Shown here piece after piece: positions 14,023 to 22,492 of a stretch of DNA of 22,492 nucleotides. The stretch is from an uncultured Desulfomonile sp. GTDB lineage: Bacteria > Desulfobacterota > Desulfomonilia > Desulfomonilales > Desulfomonilaceae. Numbering within the stretch: position 1 is the stretch's first letter; the number at the start of each line of letters is the position of its first letter. The DNA lies in assembly GCA_937915285.1 (NCBI GenBank), contig CALDNG010000290.1:1-22492 (forward strand), in the 5' to 3' direction. A program made the position numbers and the translations under genes. A model generated the notes under the pieces. It did no database searches. It worked only from the letters and a program-made list of their open reading frames with translations, and was not told the DNA's origin.

Positions 14023-15800
14023 GACGCCTCCTCAATAGCGTTGAACTTGCAGACCTCGAAACAAGTGTTGCATCCGACGCAAAGTGAAGCATTAATTCTG
14101 GAATATCCCTTAAACTTCTTTCCCTTCACCGTTCTCTCTTCCTTAACGTATTCCAGCGCGGGGCATCCAGTGTTTATGCAACTCTTGCATCCCGTACAGT
14201 TTTCGGGGTTTATTGAGAGCGGTTTGTCCGGAAGTATTCTTCCGGTTTTTAGCAGTGCGCAGGGCGCTTTGGCTATGATCACGGAAGGCTCGTCAGCGTT
14301 CAGCTCTTCAGAAAGCACCTGCTGAAGCTCTTTCACCTTGTATGGGTTGACCTTACGAATTCGTTTGAAGCCAAATGATTCACAAAGTTTTTCCATATCC
14401 GCCGTTATGGTCTGATCCTCACGCAGGGTGTAACCGGTTCCTGGGTGATGCTGCGCCCCCGTCATGGCCGTGGTGCTGTTGTCCATTATCACTATGGTCG
14501 CTGCTCCGCCATTGTAGGCCAGTTCAAGCAAAGGCGTCATGCCTGAATGGTAGAAGGTGGAATCACCAATAACCGCTACCGCCTTTCCCTTGGCCAGGTC
14601 GCCGAGGGATCTGGCTAAACCCGCCGCTATACCGATGCCGGCGCCCATGCAAAGACAATTGTCCAGCATTCCTAAGGGCGGCAAAGCGCCAAGAGTGTAG
14701 CAGCCAATGTCACCGGCTACGTAAAGTTTGTGTTTCTTCAACGCAGTGAATGTAGCCCTGTGGGGACATCCAGGACACAAGTTGGGTGGACGCATAGGCA
14801 GTTCAACGTCTATCGATCCAATGGATTCGGCGGACGATTTTCCCTTTAGAGCTATCTCAATCTTTTCAACGGACAATTCACCGCAAAGACCTGTCAGGCT
14901 CTTGCCCTCTACCTGAATACCCATCAAACGAATTGCCTCTTCAAAAAACGGGTCAAGTTCCTCAATGACAACCAGTCTGTCAACCGACGCTGCAAATTTC
15001 CTGATCAACTTTTCCGGAAGTGGCCAAACCATCCCCAGCTTCAGAAAGGAAGCTTCTGGAAGGGCTTCTCGGGCGTACTGGTAAGCTATTCCCGAAGCTA
15101 TTATTCCCAGTGACTTAGACCCCTCAGTAATTATGTTGTACTGAAATGTCTCCGCAAATTCAGCAAGGTCCTTCATGCGCTGCTCTACCCAAGGGTGCTT
15201 TTTGCGCGCCATGGCCGGGAGCATAACGAACTTCACGGGGTCTTTCTTTAAACCCAATTCCACCGCACCCTCTGTCCTTGAACCGGTTTCAACCAGGGAC
15301 ATCGAATGCGATACCCGCGTAGTGCTTCTGAAAATTACCGGTGTATCGAATTTTTCAGAAATCTTGAGCGCTTCTCCGATCAGATCTTTGGCCTCCTGGC
15401 TATCGGACGGTTCGAGACACGGTGTCTTGCCAAACTTGGCATAGTTACGTGTGTCCTGTTCGTTCTGCGATGAGTGCATCTCCGGATCGTCACATACAAC
15501 AATAACCAGACCTCCGTTGACACCGGTGTAAGAAAGAGTCATGAAGGGGTCGGCCGCAACGTTCAAGCCTACGTGCTTCATCGCTGCTAAAGCCCTGGCG
15601 CCGCCATATGCCGCGCCGGCGGCCACTTCCAACGCAACCTTCTCGTTTGGAGCCCATCCAGCTTTTATCTCCGGATACCTGTCCCCTATGTATTCCAGAA
15701 TCTCCGTGCTGGGGGTGCCGGGGTAGGCCGAGGCCAACCTCACACCATACTCATAGGCTCCTCGTGCAATAGCTTCGTTTCCTGACAATAGCTCTTTCAC
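14019..15800 (-). CDS. iorA: Indolepyruvate:ferredoxin oxidoreductase, alpha subunit
   Basis: 593 residues. It starts at the GTG at 15798-15800, because AGGTG lies 8 bases upstream; an in-frame TTG two codons earlier is too close to that site. SGNEAIARGAYEYGV and AYPGTPSTEILEYI at the N-terminus are typical IorA pyrimidine-binding sequence. CPGCPHR at about 342-348 and GDSTF...MDNSTTAMTG at about 412-448 form the thiamine-diphosphate domain. The C-terminus carries two 4Fe-4S motifs, C535-C538-C541-C546 (the last gap is longer, CINTGC) and C575-C578-C581-C585. In anaerobes the enzyme ferments or assimilates aromatic amino acids via aryl pyruvates. It forms a two-gene operon with iorB. A promoter with a perfect TTGACA and a 14-bp palindrome lies in its leader. 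Confidence 0.95.
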   Translation of the reverse strand: MKELLSGNEAIARGAYEYGVRLASAYPGTPSTEILEYIGDRYPEIKAGWAPNEKVALEVAAGAAYGGARALAAMKHVGLNVAADPFMTLSYTGVNGGLVIVVCDDPEMHSSQNEQDTRNYAKFGKTPCLEPSDSQEAKDLIGEALKISEKFDTPVIFRSTTRVSHSMSLVETGSRTEGAVELGLKKDPVKFVMLPAMARKKHPWVEQRMKDLAEFAETFQYNIITEGSKSLGIIASGIAYQYAREALPEASFLKLGMVWPLPEKLIRKFAASVDRLVVIEELDPFFEEAIRLMGIQVEGKSLTGLCGELSVEKIEIALKGKSSAESIGSIDVELPMRPPNLCPGCPHRATFTALKKHKLYVAGDIGCYTLGALPPLGMLDNCLCMGAGIGIAAGLARSLGDLAKGKAVAVIGDSTFYHSGMTPLLELAYNGGAATIVIMDNSTTAMTGAQHHPGTGYTLREDQTITADMEKLCESFGFKRIRKVNPYKVKELQQVLSEELNADEPSVIIAKAPCALLKTGRILPDKPLSINPENCTGCKSCINTGCPALEYVKEERTVKGKKFKGYSRINASLCVGCNTCFEVCKFNAIEEAS

Positions 15801-15842
15801 TGCCAATTCACCTTTCGTTTTTATTCAGGGTGTGTGATCTAT

Positions 15843-15856
15843 TCAGGCGCGCCTGA
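15843..15856. promoter_or_regulatory. Perfect 14-bp palindrome in the iorA leader
   Basis: TCAGGCGCGCCTGA is self-complementary over all 14 bases. It lies 43-56 bases upstream of the iorA GTG and about 65-80 bases inside the predicted transcript. ATTCAGG also occurs just before it at 15823-15829. With no loop it is more likely a protein-binding operator (roadblock) than an RNA hairpin. The regulator is unknown. Confidence 0.4.
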
Positions 15857-15927
15857 GGAAAAGCTTTAATTTTTAATAAAATGCGGGAAAATAATTTCGA
15901 GGTAGGGATCTCCTGCCTTGTACGCAT

Positions 15928-15957
15928 ATCCTACTCTGTATTCTCCAAATGTGTCAA
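15928..15957 (-). promoter_or_regulatory. Sigma-70-like promoter for iorAB
   Basis: On the minus strand a perfect TTGACA (15957-15952) is followed after 18 bases by TAGGAT (15933-15928, 4/6 match to the -10 consensus). The start would be near 15921, giving a leader of about 120 bases that contains the 14-bp palindrome. Confidence 0.5.
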
Positions 15958-16260
15958 GATATTCACGTGAGGATTTTTTCGTTAAGGCTTCAGGTTATCC
16001 TTTAAAGACATAACACACTGAAATATTGAGGGTACCACGATCCAATTTTTATGATGACTCTTTTCATGGTTCATTCATATGAATAGATGAATCAAAAAAA
16101 CAGGAATGCTATATCAATATTTAACTTTATATATCTTATATTAGTATTTGTAATGTAATACTAAAATTCTCACTAAAAGTTTTTAATTGATTTAAGTATG
16201 ATAAAATGCTAAATATACACACTATTTTTATCTATTACCAATGCTAAGCGTGGGAACGTC
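15958..16260. other. AT-rich intergenic region upstream of the L,D-transpeptidase
   Basis: Divergent interval between the iorA promoter and the L,D-transpeptidase start, with no credible ORF. It is markedly AT-rich from about 16085 to 16235. Two symmetric elements are visible: the 12-bp palindrome ATTCATATGAAT (16073-16084), and TTAGTATT (16141-16148) inverted as AATACTAA (16157-16164) with an 8-base spacer. Several A/T hexamers resemble -10 boxes, but none has a convincing -35 partner, so I do not place a promoter. Confidence 0.4.
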
Positions 16261-17334
16261 ATGCTGAAATTAACGTTAGTGGCGGCAGTAGTTGTGTGTT
16301 TATCTGTTGGGTCCGGGTTTGCGCAACAGGTTGATGAGCGTGGCAAGCAGAGAGGGCCTCGCCAGGCCAAGCTCGGCGAAATGCCCAGATCAGTGGGGCC
16401 TTCAATGATGGCGAGGAGCTTCAATGATAGGTCGGACGCTGGGACAGTGACTCCGGTCTCCGTTGAAATCCCTTCCAGCCAGTCCGGAATGCAGCCTAAA
16501 TCCAGCCCTGACATGCGACAGTCGAAATCCTCAAACCAGATCAGTTCAGCAACGCGGCTTTCGAATCGAAAATCCCTATATGATTTGAAGATGCCTGGTG
16601 AATATGCTGGATTGGGTTTGCCGTCACTCATGAACACCCCGAACTCTTTCAGGACCGCATCATTAGTAGAGAGAAATCGTATTGAATCACTGCTGATGCC
16701 GGGTAGTTTCCTGAGAGGTTTGGGAGGTCTTCCGTCAATCCAGGAGGTTCCGGTCGAAAAATTGACTAATGAGGAAACAACTTATTGGAAGAGATTATTG
16801 ATCGAGGTAAGCCACTCGTCCCACATTTTCAAGTTATTTTCGGAGGCGGCCGATGGAAGAAGAGAAACACTTTACGAGTGTAAGATTGGATTAGGGGCTC
16901 CTGAATTTCCGACTCCGGTTGGGGTTTACTATGTGACTCATATTTATGATCAGGACCCTTGGTGGATACCGCCTCCTAACAGGGCGTGGGCGGCAGGTGA
17001 TTCTCCGAGTCAGCGTGTATATGGTGGAACCATGGCGCCGCTGCTCAAAAAGAAAATGGTCAGTGTCAGGAAGAAGGATAGGGAAAAATCACAGGAGGAT
17101 TTTGTTGAGAATCAGGTGAAACTCGAAGATTATGGATATCGTTTTCACGGCACCAATCAACCGAGGAGTATAGGACGAAACCAGTCTCATGGTTGTGTGA
17201 GGATGTTGTCTGATGACGCCAAGAGAGTTTCCAACCTAATAAAGGATCATGTCGGGGCCCTTGATCGGAGGGAATCGGAGAATGGCCCTTATGTAGTGTT
17301 AAAGTCTCCTGTTATACTCAACCTTGTAAAGTGA
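16261..17334 (+). CDS. Secreted L,D-transpeptidase (YkuD/ErfK family)
   Basis: 357 residues. Residues 1-21 are a signal peptide with a short positive start, a hydrophobic core and SGFAQ at the cleavage region, so it acts in the periplasm. Residues about 25-170 are low-complexity and probably disordered. The YkuD domain spans about 178-350: an IGLGAPEFPTPVGVYYV stretch (209-225), HGT at 297-299, and the catalytic SHGCVRM at 309-315 with nucleophile C312 and R314. Such enzymes make 3-3 peptidoglycan cross-links or attach proteins to peptidoglycan; which applies is not visible. The start has only a weak ribosome-binding site (GTGGGA), but the signal peptide supports it. It converges with the hybrid kinase gene, whose stop is 31 bases away. 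Confidence 0.92.
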   Translation: MLKLTLVAAVVVCLSVGSGFAQQVDERGKQRGPRQAKLGEMPRSVGPSMMARSFNDRSDAGTVTPVSVEIPSSQSGMQPKSSPDMRQSKSSNQISSATRLSNRKSLYDLKMPGEYAGLGLPSLMNTPNSFRTASLVERNRIESLLMPGSFLRGLGGLPSIQEVPVEKLTNEETTYWKRLLIEVSHSSHIFKLFSEAADGRRETLYECKIGLGAPEFPTPVGVYYVTHIYDQDPWWIPPPNRAWAAGDSPSQRVYGGTMAPLLKKKMVSVRKKDREKSQEDFVENQVKLEDYGYRFHGTNQPRSIGRNQSHGCVRMLSDDAKRVSNLIKDHVGALDRRESENGPYVVLKSPVILNLVK

Positions 17335-17365
17335 TCTGCGGACGAGCGTCTGAGGCCCCGCAGCG

Positions 17366-19903
17366 TCAATCCAGGAGTCGCCGGATGGTTTCGGCCAACT
17401 GGTTCTTGCCTATCGGCTTTGTTATATAGGCGTTTATCCCCATTTCCGAAGCCTTGCTCTCCTCGACTACGTCGGTATAACCGCTACACAGGATAACTGG
17501 CAAGTCGGGGTTATTGAGTTTTATCTGTTGGGCCAACTGTATGCCGTTCATAATCGGCATTGTCATGTCGGTGATTACGAGATCGAATTTCTTTTCAGTA
17601 TCTCCCATGATCTTCATGGCTTCGGGACCTGATGTGGCTGTTGAAACCGCGTATCCCATGAGTTCAAGCAACTGTTTGGACATCTCCAGTATGGACTCAT
17701 CATCGTCAACAAAAAGTATTCTTTCAGATCCCTGGACCTCATCACACTTTTCTGTGATTTCAGTCTGCTCGCTCTTTTCTTCAAAAACATTGAAGTAGAC
17801 ATAAAACGTAGATCCTTTTCCAACCTCGGAATCCACTTCTATTGCTGCGTTGTGATTGTCCAATATTACGTGAATCATCGGCAGGCCCATGCCCATGCCT
17901 CTACCGGCCTGTTTAGTGGTGAAAAAAGGATCAAAGATCCGGTCTTTTATTTCCTTGGTCATCCCACTGCCTGTATCTTTAACCGTCAGGCGAACATATT
18001 CTCCAACAGAGAGCTTTATTTTTGAATCAATAGCGTTGCAATCAATGACTATGTTGTCCAGTCCGACATAAAGTGCGCCACCATGATCCATCATGGCATC
18101 CCTAGCATTGACAAGCAGGTTCACTATTAGCTGGTACATCTGGGTGGCGTCCGCCTGGATCATGTCCTTACTGCAGTCAATGTGTTCCTCCATCTGGACA
18201 TTCCCAGGCATTGCGCCTCGCATGTATTTAAGTGTTTCTTTGAGAAATGGCGTTAGGCGGAGCGGTTTTTTTTCCTGGGTGTCGCCCTGTCCAAATGCGA
18301 GGATTTGGTTAACCATCTCCTTGATTCGTTGACCGGCTTTGAGGACATTGTTCAGGTAGTTTGCTGTTCTTGATCCTGGTTCGGTCTCCCCAAGGGCCAG
18401 ATCGGCATATCCGGTCATGACAAACAGGGCATTGTTGACATCATGAGCTATACCACCGGCTAGAGTCCCAACCGCTTCCATCTTTTGAGAATGGCTCAGC
18501 GCCTCCTGTATCTGTTTCAGTTCAGTTATGTCTACGGCTGATACTGCGAGTTCCGGTTCACCCTTTTCATTTCTGATTAGAACTCCGCTCATGATCATAG
18601 GGAACTCTCTGCCAGATTCGTGAAGATGCCAGACCTCCTGCGCGTTGAAAGATCCCCTCTCGGCCAATAGGGTATTCAGTCTGTTGACTTCGAGCATCTG
18701 CTCAGGTGTATGAAAAACGTTAAGACGCTGGCCGACAACCTCTTCAGTAGACAAACCATGAACTCTGGCGAAATAGTTGTTGGAGTAAACCACCTCACCG
18801 CGCAGGTTAGCTATGGCAATTCCAAAATTAGCCTTATCCACAGCCAATTTGACGTTCCTGGCATTGTCGTCAGAATAGATGGTTTCGGGTTGCGAATCCG
18901 ATTCAAGAGCCTTAAGCGTGCTTACTGACGCAACATAAGATGGGTCGACATGAACAGCAGCTACTTGTTGGCCGGCATTTTTTCCAGCTTTCATAAGCTC
19001 CAGTTGAATGTTCAATCGCCGATTATCTTCTTCGAGTTCCTTGCTCCTTCTGGTTTGGGATAGAATGAATGAATTCATTTCAGTGATGTCCCGTCCCACC
19101 AACTGATAGAATGCAGGAGACCCCTTTTCATCAAAAAAAACCTTCTGGTGCCAGTCAAAAAGCCTTATTTCCCCAGATGGTGTGGCCAGACCAAACTCAG
19201 ACCGAGTGTAAGGACATTCCGGAGTCAACAGAGACAATATAGTCTTGGGATCGAATTCAGGTTGGCTGGATGCCCAGTCGAAAAAGTTCTGCCCGATCAG
19301 TATATCCCTGTTTTTCCGAACCAGGTTGCAAAAGGCCTGATTCACAAAACTGAGACTCGCGTCGGGTAGAATTCGGACAACCAGATCATTGTGGTTTTCT
19401 ACAATTGACCTGTATTCAGCCTCAACAGATCTCAAGGTTTCCTCGGATCTCAAATGGGCTGTCAGATCCCTGAAATAGCGACTTCCCAGGAATAGAAGGA
19501 ATTTTCTAAGCTTGGCTGAGTCTTCCGGAGAGATGCGAACAATCTGAAAACCGCTTAGCGGATCATTGTTGAAGTGATCGACGGCAGTCCATTGGCACTT
19601 TGCCACGAATGAGAATCTTTCCACTGGAAAATGTTCATCTGCGCATACGACCCAGTGGATGACATCTCCACCGGTCGTGTGAATCTTCCTCAGTCCAATA
19701 CCTCTTGAGGTAATGTCAATCACAAATCCTTTACGATGGTGTCTGTTGGCATCGTAGACAGGAAGATCGACATAGACCCTCTTTCGGTCCAGAACTCTGG
19801 TGTTCGTGGAACTCGGGTCGGATTGAGGAACAGTCTTATCGCCTGTGGGAGTAGATGGTACGGTTCCTCCCTTAACTGGCTTAGGTTTTTCCTCTTGTTC
19901 CAT
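17366..19903 (-). CDS. Soluble PilZ-like/PAS/PAS hybrid histidine kinase with receiver domain
   Basis: 845 residues without membrane segments. After a Pro/Thr-rich start (1-35), residues about 36-145 resemble a PilZ (c-di-GMP) domain: R36-x3-R40 and DITSRG at 63-68 approximate RxxxR and (D/N)xSxxG. PAS domains lie at about 155-275 and 350-465, with a coiled coil between (280-305). HisKA has H487 in [11 protein letters not shown]. The ATPase domain shows [10 protein letters not shown] (595-604), DTGSGM and GMGMGLPM. The C-terminal receiver (about 727-845) has phospho-acceptor D779 and KP at 829-830. It should autophosphorylate and pass phosphate to its own receiver and onward; there is no DNA-binding output. 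TATAAT at 19975-19970 lies about 65 bases upstream of the ATG. Confidence 0.92.
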   Translation of the reverse strand: MEQEEKPKPVKGGTVPSTPTGDKTVPQSDPSSTNTRVLDRKRVYVDLPVYDANRHHRKGFVIDITSRGIGLRKIHTTGGDVIHWVVCADEHFPVERFSFVAKCQWTAVDHFNNDPLSGFQIVRISPEDSAKLRKFLLFLGSRYFRDLTAHLRSEETLRSVEAEYRSIVENHNDLVVRILPDASLSFVNQAFCNLVRKNRDILIGQNFFDWASSQPEFDPKTILSLLTPECPYTRSEFGLATPSGEIRLFDWHQKVFFDEKGSPAFYQLVGRDITEMNSFILSQTRRSKELEEDNRRLNIQLELMKAGKNAGQQVAAVHVDPSYVASVSTLKALESDSQPETIYSDDNARNVKLAVDKANFGIAIANLRGEVVYSNNYFARVHGLSTEEVVGQRLNVFHTPEQMLEVNRLNTLLAERGSFNAQEVWHLHESGREFPMIMSGVLIRNEKGEPELAVSAVDITELKQIQEALSHSQKMEAVGTLAGGIAHDVNNALFVMTGYADLALGETEPGSRTANYLNNVLKAGQRIKEMVNQILAFGQGDTQEKKPLRLTPFLKETLKYMRGAMPGNVQMEEHIDCSKDMIQADATQMYQLIVNLLVNARDAMMDHGGALYVGLDNIVIDCNAIDSKIKLSVGEYVRLTVKDTGSGMTKEIKDRIFDPFFTTKQAGRGMGMGLPMIHVILDNHNAAIEVDSEVGKGSTFYVYFNVFEEKSEQTEITEKCDEVQGSERILFVDDDESILEMSKQLLELMGYAVSTATSGPEAMKIMGDTEKKFDLVITDMTMPIMNGIQLAQQIKLNNPDLPVILCSGYTDVVEESKASEMGINAYITKPIGKNQLAETIRRLLD

Positions 19904-19969
19904 GCTGTAGAAAACCCCAAATCAACAGATTTGCATGATTGTGGAAAGAAACCACATTCCAACACAAAA

Positions 19970-19975
19970 ATTATA
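19970..19975 (-). promoter_or_regulatory. Possible -10 element for the PilZ/PAS hybrid kinase
   Basis: A perfect TATAAT on the minus strand, about 65 bases upstream of the kinase ATG. No good -35 hexamer stands 16-18 bases away, so either an activator is needed or the match is fortuitous. In the predicted leader TGTGG and CCACA (19940-19944 and 19952-19956) can form a small 5-bp hairpin. Confidence 0.3.
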
Positions 19976-20186
19976 TTCTATCTATAAAATTTTTGTTGAA
20001 CAATTTCGGATGATCCTAAAAAAGGATGTCCCGAGGGAGCCTTGCTAACGGTAAGACTTTGTTACAGCCATTGAAACAGCCGTTTCTAAAAAAGGAGATG
20101 ATGATCCTGTTCAGGAATGCTGATTTTGCACAAAAGAGATTGTCCGGTGGATTGTCAGCAATTCTTAGAAAAGACCTGCTTTTAGG

Positions 20187-22040
20187 CTACCTGGTTCCGA
20201 GACGGGATTCAATTTGGCGCATTAAGTGTGAAAACGATACCGGTTTGGTAAACACAGCATCGATTCCGCACACTTCTATGCGGTCCTTGCTGCTGGTCTG
20301 TCCTCCCCAACCTGTTAGCATGAAGAAGGGTGTCTTCGGAATATTTTTTTCGATGCAGATTTCTTTCATCCTCGCTGCTACATCCCATCCTGTCATGTTC
20401 GGCATTCCCAGATCGCAAATAACCACATCACATCCGTGTTCCAGAAATTTCTCAATAGCGTCTTGGCCGTTTGTCGCAACAAGGGCTGAGTGACCATGCA
20501 TCTCCAAACCCTCTTTGAGTATTTCAAGTATTGATTCATCATCATCAACACAAAGAATTCGCAATTTGCCGTCTTCAGGAAGGTTTGTTCCCCAGGGCCC
20601 CGGCAAACGATGGTTCTCTAACGGTACAGTTACGGTAAACCTTGAACCCGAGCCCTTTTGTGAGTCCACTGATATGGAACCATTATAACGGTTTATTATG
20701 CCCAGGCTGCTTGACAGACCAAGACCGCTCGAATGATAGCCCTTTGTCGTCCAAAAAGGCTGAAAGATTTTCTCTTGGTCTTCCAAGGGAATACCCGTTC
20801 CGTTATCCTCAACGATGAACTCAATGCTATTGCCTTTAAAGCCGGTTGAAACAGAAAGTATTCCCCCTTGGGGCATAGCCTCCGCCGCGTTTTTTATGAG
20901 GCTCATGGCAACCTCAAAAAAATCCTCCTCGTGCCCCTTTAAAAAAAGACCAGGGGTCAATTCACGTTTCATATCAATGAGAACGCCCTTGAGTTCCGCA
21001 TTTGTTTTCCACCACGGACGGCTCATTTCAACAGCATTTTTTACCACCTGAGACAGATCGAATTCGCGCTCATGTGCTGAATCATCTGCTACGCTGATCC
21101 CTGCAAACTCTTGCAACCTTCGAACCGTGATTGCGCCGAGTTCTGAATTCTCCATTATCATGTGGAGTTGTTTTTTAACATCGGTCACTTCACCATTTTC
21201 GATTCGGGCCAATGCCAGACTTGTCGCCCCAAGGATCACCTGAAGGATATTGTTAAAGTTGTGCGCCACCCCTGTGGCAAGGTCAGCCACTGCCTTAAGT
21301 TTCTCGTTCTCGAGTCTGATCTTCTCAGTCAGTTCATGATCCGTGACATCTTCGAGGAACAATTGGCTGCCTAAAACATCCCCCGTCCAATCAGAGACCG
21401 ATGCTATCAGGCACTTTAGAACGAGATTCTTGTTATCTTTCTGCTGGAGCCTTACCTCTGATGAAACTTCAGTGGCCTTTTCAAAACTCTGCCTCAATAA
21501 CCTGTCAATCCCGGTTTGAATAAAGGCCGAGTTCAAAAACACATTTTCCGGCTTACTCACATCCGAGCCATTGAAGTTGAGCATCCGCCTGAACCTGGGG
21601 TTGCTGTGCAACAACTCCCCTTGCCTGTTTATGTAAGCCATGGCGATGGGCATTTTGTCTATAAGGGTCCGGTGCTGGATGGAGGTGATTCGTTCAATTA
21701 TCAATGTTTTCTGGTGCTCTGGGCCTTCCGTCCGTGCAATGTCCCTGATGGAACATAATATCCACTTTGTGCCTTCATTTAATAATTCCGAGCTGCGAAT
21801 TTCAGCTATCCTTACAGGCGCATTCTTACTGATAATCTCAATTTCTGAAACTGAACCTTTTGTTAGAGGAAGACCAAAATTCTGTCCCAGTAATTCATTC
21901 TGGCTCATTCCAAACAAGCTCTCTGCGGCCGAATTGGCGCGTCTTACCGAACCTGTTGAGTCCAGGATCAGTATCGCATCCTTCAACTGGTCGATTAACT
22001 CGAAGAAAAATGTTGACGAATCAGCATTGTCAAATGTCAT
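20187..22040 (-). CDS. PAS/PAS hybrid histidine kinase with receiver domain, downstream of the kaiC-like gene
   Basis: 617 residues, cytoplasmic. PAS domains lie at about 12-100 (LKDAILILDSTGSVRRANSA) and 122-235 (MPIAMAYINRQGELLHSNP). The phospho-acceptor H260 sits in ATGVAHNFNNILQV. The ATPase domain shows SLIKNAAEAMPQGG (380-393), EDNGTGIP (411-418) and SGLGLSSSLGI (438-448). The receiver spans about 493-615, with acidic DDDE at 499-502, phospho-acceptor D543 and KP at 599-600. It begins 6 bases after the kaiC-like stop codon, so the two are almost certainly co-transcribed, and the kinase is a likely partner of the KaiC-like protein, analogous to cyanobacterial SasA. No SasA-type KaiB-like N-terminal domain is present. 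The ribosome-binding site is weak, consistent with translational coupling. Confidence 0.92.
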   Translation of the reverse strand: MTFDNADSSTFFFELIDQLKDAILILDSTGSVRRANSAAESLFGMSQNELLGQNFGLPLTKGSVSEIEIISKNAPVRIAEIRSSELLNEGTKWILCSIRDIARTEGPEHQKTLIIERITSIQHRTLIDKMPIAMAYINRQGELLHSNPRFRRMLNFNGSDVSKPENVFLNSAFIQTGIDRLLRQSFEKATEVSSEVRLQQKDNKNLVLKCLIASVSDWTGDVLGSQLFLEDVTDHELTEKIRLENEKLKAVADLATGVAHNFNNILQVILGATSLALARIENGEVTDVKKQLHMIMENSELGAITVRRLQEFAGISVADDSAHEREFDLSQVVKNAVEMSRPWWKTNAELKGVLIDMKRELTPGLFLKGHEEDFFEVAMSLIKNAAEAMPQGGILSVSTGFKGNSIEFIVEDNGTGIPLEDQEKIFQPFWTTKGYHSSGLGLSSSLGIINRYNGSISVDSQKGSGSRFTVTVPLENHRLPGPWGTNLPEDGKLRILCVDDDESILEILKEGLEMHGHSALVATNGQDAIEKFLEHGCDVVICDLGMPNMTGWDVAARMKEICIEKNIPKTPFFMLTGWGGQTSSKDRIEVCGIDAVFTKPVSFSHLMRQIESRLGTR

Positions 22041-22046
22041 TTGCGG

Positions 22047-22492
22047 TCACATATCTTTGAAGATTTCACCTATCTGCTCCAGGTCGCTGACTTCTGTGTA
22101 AATCGGGCGGCCGGACAGTATGCCGGTGACATTTCTGAAAGGTTTGCTGATATGCATTCCACCCTGATCAATAAGGAATTCGCGTATTTCCTTATTATGG
22201 GTTGAGCCCCGCATTTTTAGAACAGTCAGGCCTCGACGCATCTCGCCAAATATTTCAACGTACCTTAAGAGTATTATGGAGTCTGTGATTGTTGAGATGT
22301 GAGCTTCAGTGACTGAAACTCCTCCCATGAGCGATGGAGTGGTGGAAGTGAATAATCCTATGACCTCCTGATGTTTTATGAAAGAAGTCAGACCAATCAC
22401 GAATTCCCTGAAACCCTTCTTGGTCGATACCCTCTCCAGAGCTGAGAGGCTATCAACTGCAATACGTTTTGGCTTGAATTCTTCAATAGCGG
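22047..22492 (-). CDS. KaiC-like RecA-family ATPase, C-terminal part (5' end outside the window)
   Basis: The frame is open from the window edge to TGA at 22047-22049, giving about 147 residues of the last RecA/KaiC domain. KRIAVDSLSAL is the Walker B strand. MGGVSVTEAHISTITDSIILLRYVEIFGEMRRG and KMRGSTHNKEIREFLI closely follow the end of the KaiC CII domain as I recall it, including the S-T pair (codons 22293-22295 and 22290-22292) equivalent to S431/T432 and the T (22308-22310) equivalent to T426. KaiC proteins are hexameric autokinase/ATPases; outside cyanobacteria they often act in stress or signalling circuits rather than true clocks. Whether this one has one or two RecA domains, and whether kaiB is nearby, lies beyond the window. 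Confidence 0.9.
   Translation of the reverse strand, partial: AIEEFKPKRIAVDSLSALERVSTKKGFREFVIGLTSFIKHQEVIGLFTSTTPSLMGGVSVTEAHISTITDSIILLRYVEIFGEMRRGLTVLKMRGSTHNKEIREFLIDQGGMHISKPFRNVTGILSGRPIYTEVSDLEQIGEIFKDM

Noticed and set aside
17336..17363. CTGCGG/CCGCAG inverted repeat between the L,D-transpeptidase and hybrid kinase genes, as a terminator
   Set aside because: Only 6 bp of stem, a 16-base loop and no T-tract on either strand.
20020..20110. T-run elements (CCTTTTTTAG twice on the minus strand) as a terminator after the kaiC-linked kinase
   Set aside because: No stable hairpin directly precedes either T-run; only 4-bp pairings are visible.
20026..20493. 155-codon forward ORF near the end of the kaiC-linked kinase
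   Set aside because: Most of it is antisense to the receiver domain of a clearly coding kinase gene, and it lacks any domain.
1..22492. CRISPR arrays, tRNA/rRNA genes, insertion sequences or phage genes
   Set aside because: No regularly spaced direct repeats, no tRNA-like cloverleaf, and no transposase or integrase motif seen in any frame.

Overview
The window reads as chromosomal DNA of a free-living, probably anaerobic Gram-negative bacterium, most likely Desulfobacterota (former Deltaproteobacteria). This rests on gene content: an indolepyruvate:ferredoxin oxidoreductase pair, a membrane polyferredoxin, a sigma-54/NtrC-type two-component system, several hybrid histidine kinases and a KaiC homologue. 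The genus is not established; a Desulfomonile/Syntrophobacter-like organism is only a guess. I see no tRNA, rRNA, CRISPR array, transposase or phage gene.

Layout. 1-1839: a leader with a sigma-70-like promoter, then an asparagine-synthetase-like gene (+). 1885-5210 (minus strand): an ATP/ADP-translocase-like transporter fused to HEAT repeats and a cyclic-nucleotide-binding (CNB) fold, with a small DUF4337-like membrane protein upstream of it. 5501-7024 (+): a WecA/MraY-type polyprenyl-phosphate sugar-phosphate transferase with an unusual C-terminal domain. 7143-12849 (minus strand): sensor kinase, NtrC-family regulator, and an unusual protein joining CNB, a degenerate sigma-54-type AAA+ domain and a NapH/NosR-like membrane iron-sulfur domain. 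13435-15800 (minus strand): iorA-iorB with its terminator. 16261-17334 (+): a secreted L,D-transpeptidase. 17366-22492 (minus strand): two soluble hybrid histidine kinases and the 3' part of a kaiC-like gene running off the window.

The most notable non-coding signal lies between the kinase-regulator operon and the iorAB terminator. A match to the -24/-12 sigma-54 consensus (13253-13268, + strand) has two inverted repeats about 125-165 bp upstream of the expected start. Downstream there is no normal gene, only about 140 bp able to form an 11-bp stem, a second hairpin and an intrinsic terminator. This looks like a sigma-54-dependent small RNA (or a 26-codon peptide mRNA), plausibly controlled by the adjacent NtrC-type regulator.

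Signal transduction dominates the window. Iron-sulfur/redox functions (the CNB-AAA-polyferredoxin and IorAB) and envelope functions (WecA-like enzyme, L,D-transpeptidase, possibly the asparagine-synthetase-like protein) are interleaved with it. The kaiC-like gene keeps the S-T phosphorylation pair of cyanobacterial KaiC and sits 6 bp from a PAS hybrid kinase, suggesting a KaiC-to-kinase output module. All assignments come from reading motifs by eye; no database search was run.
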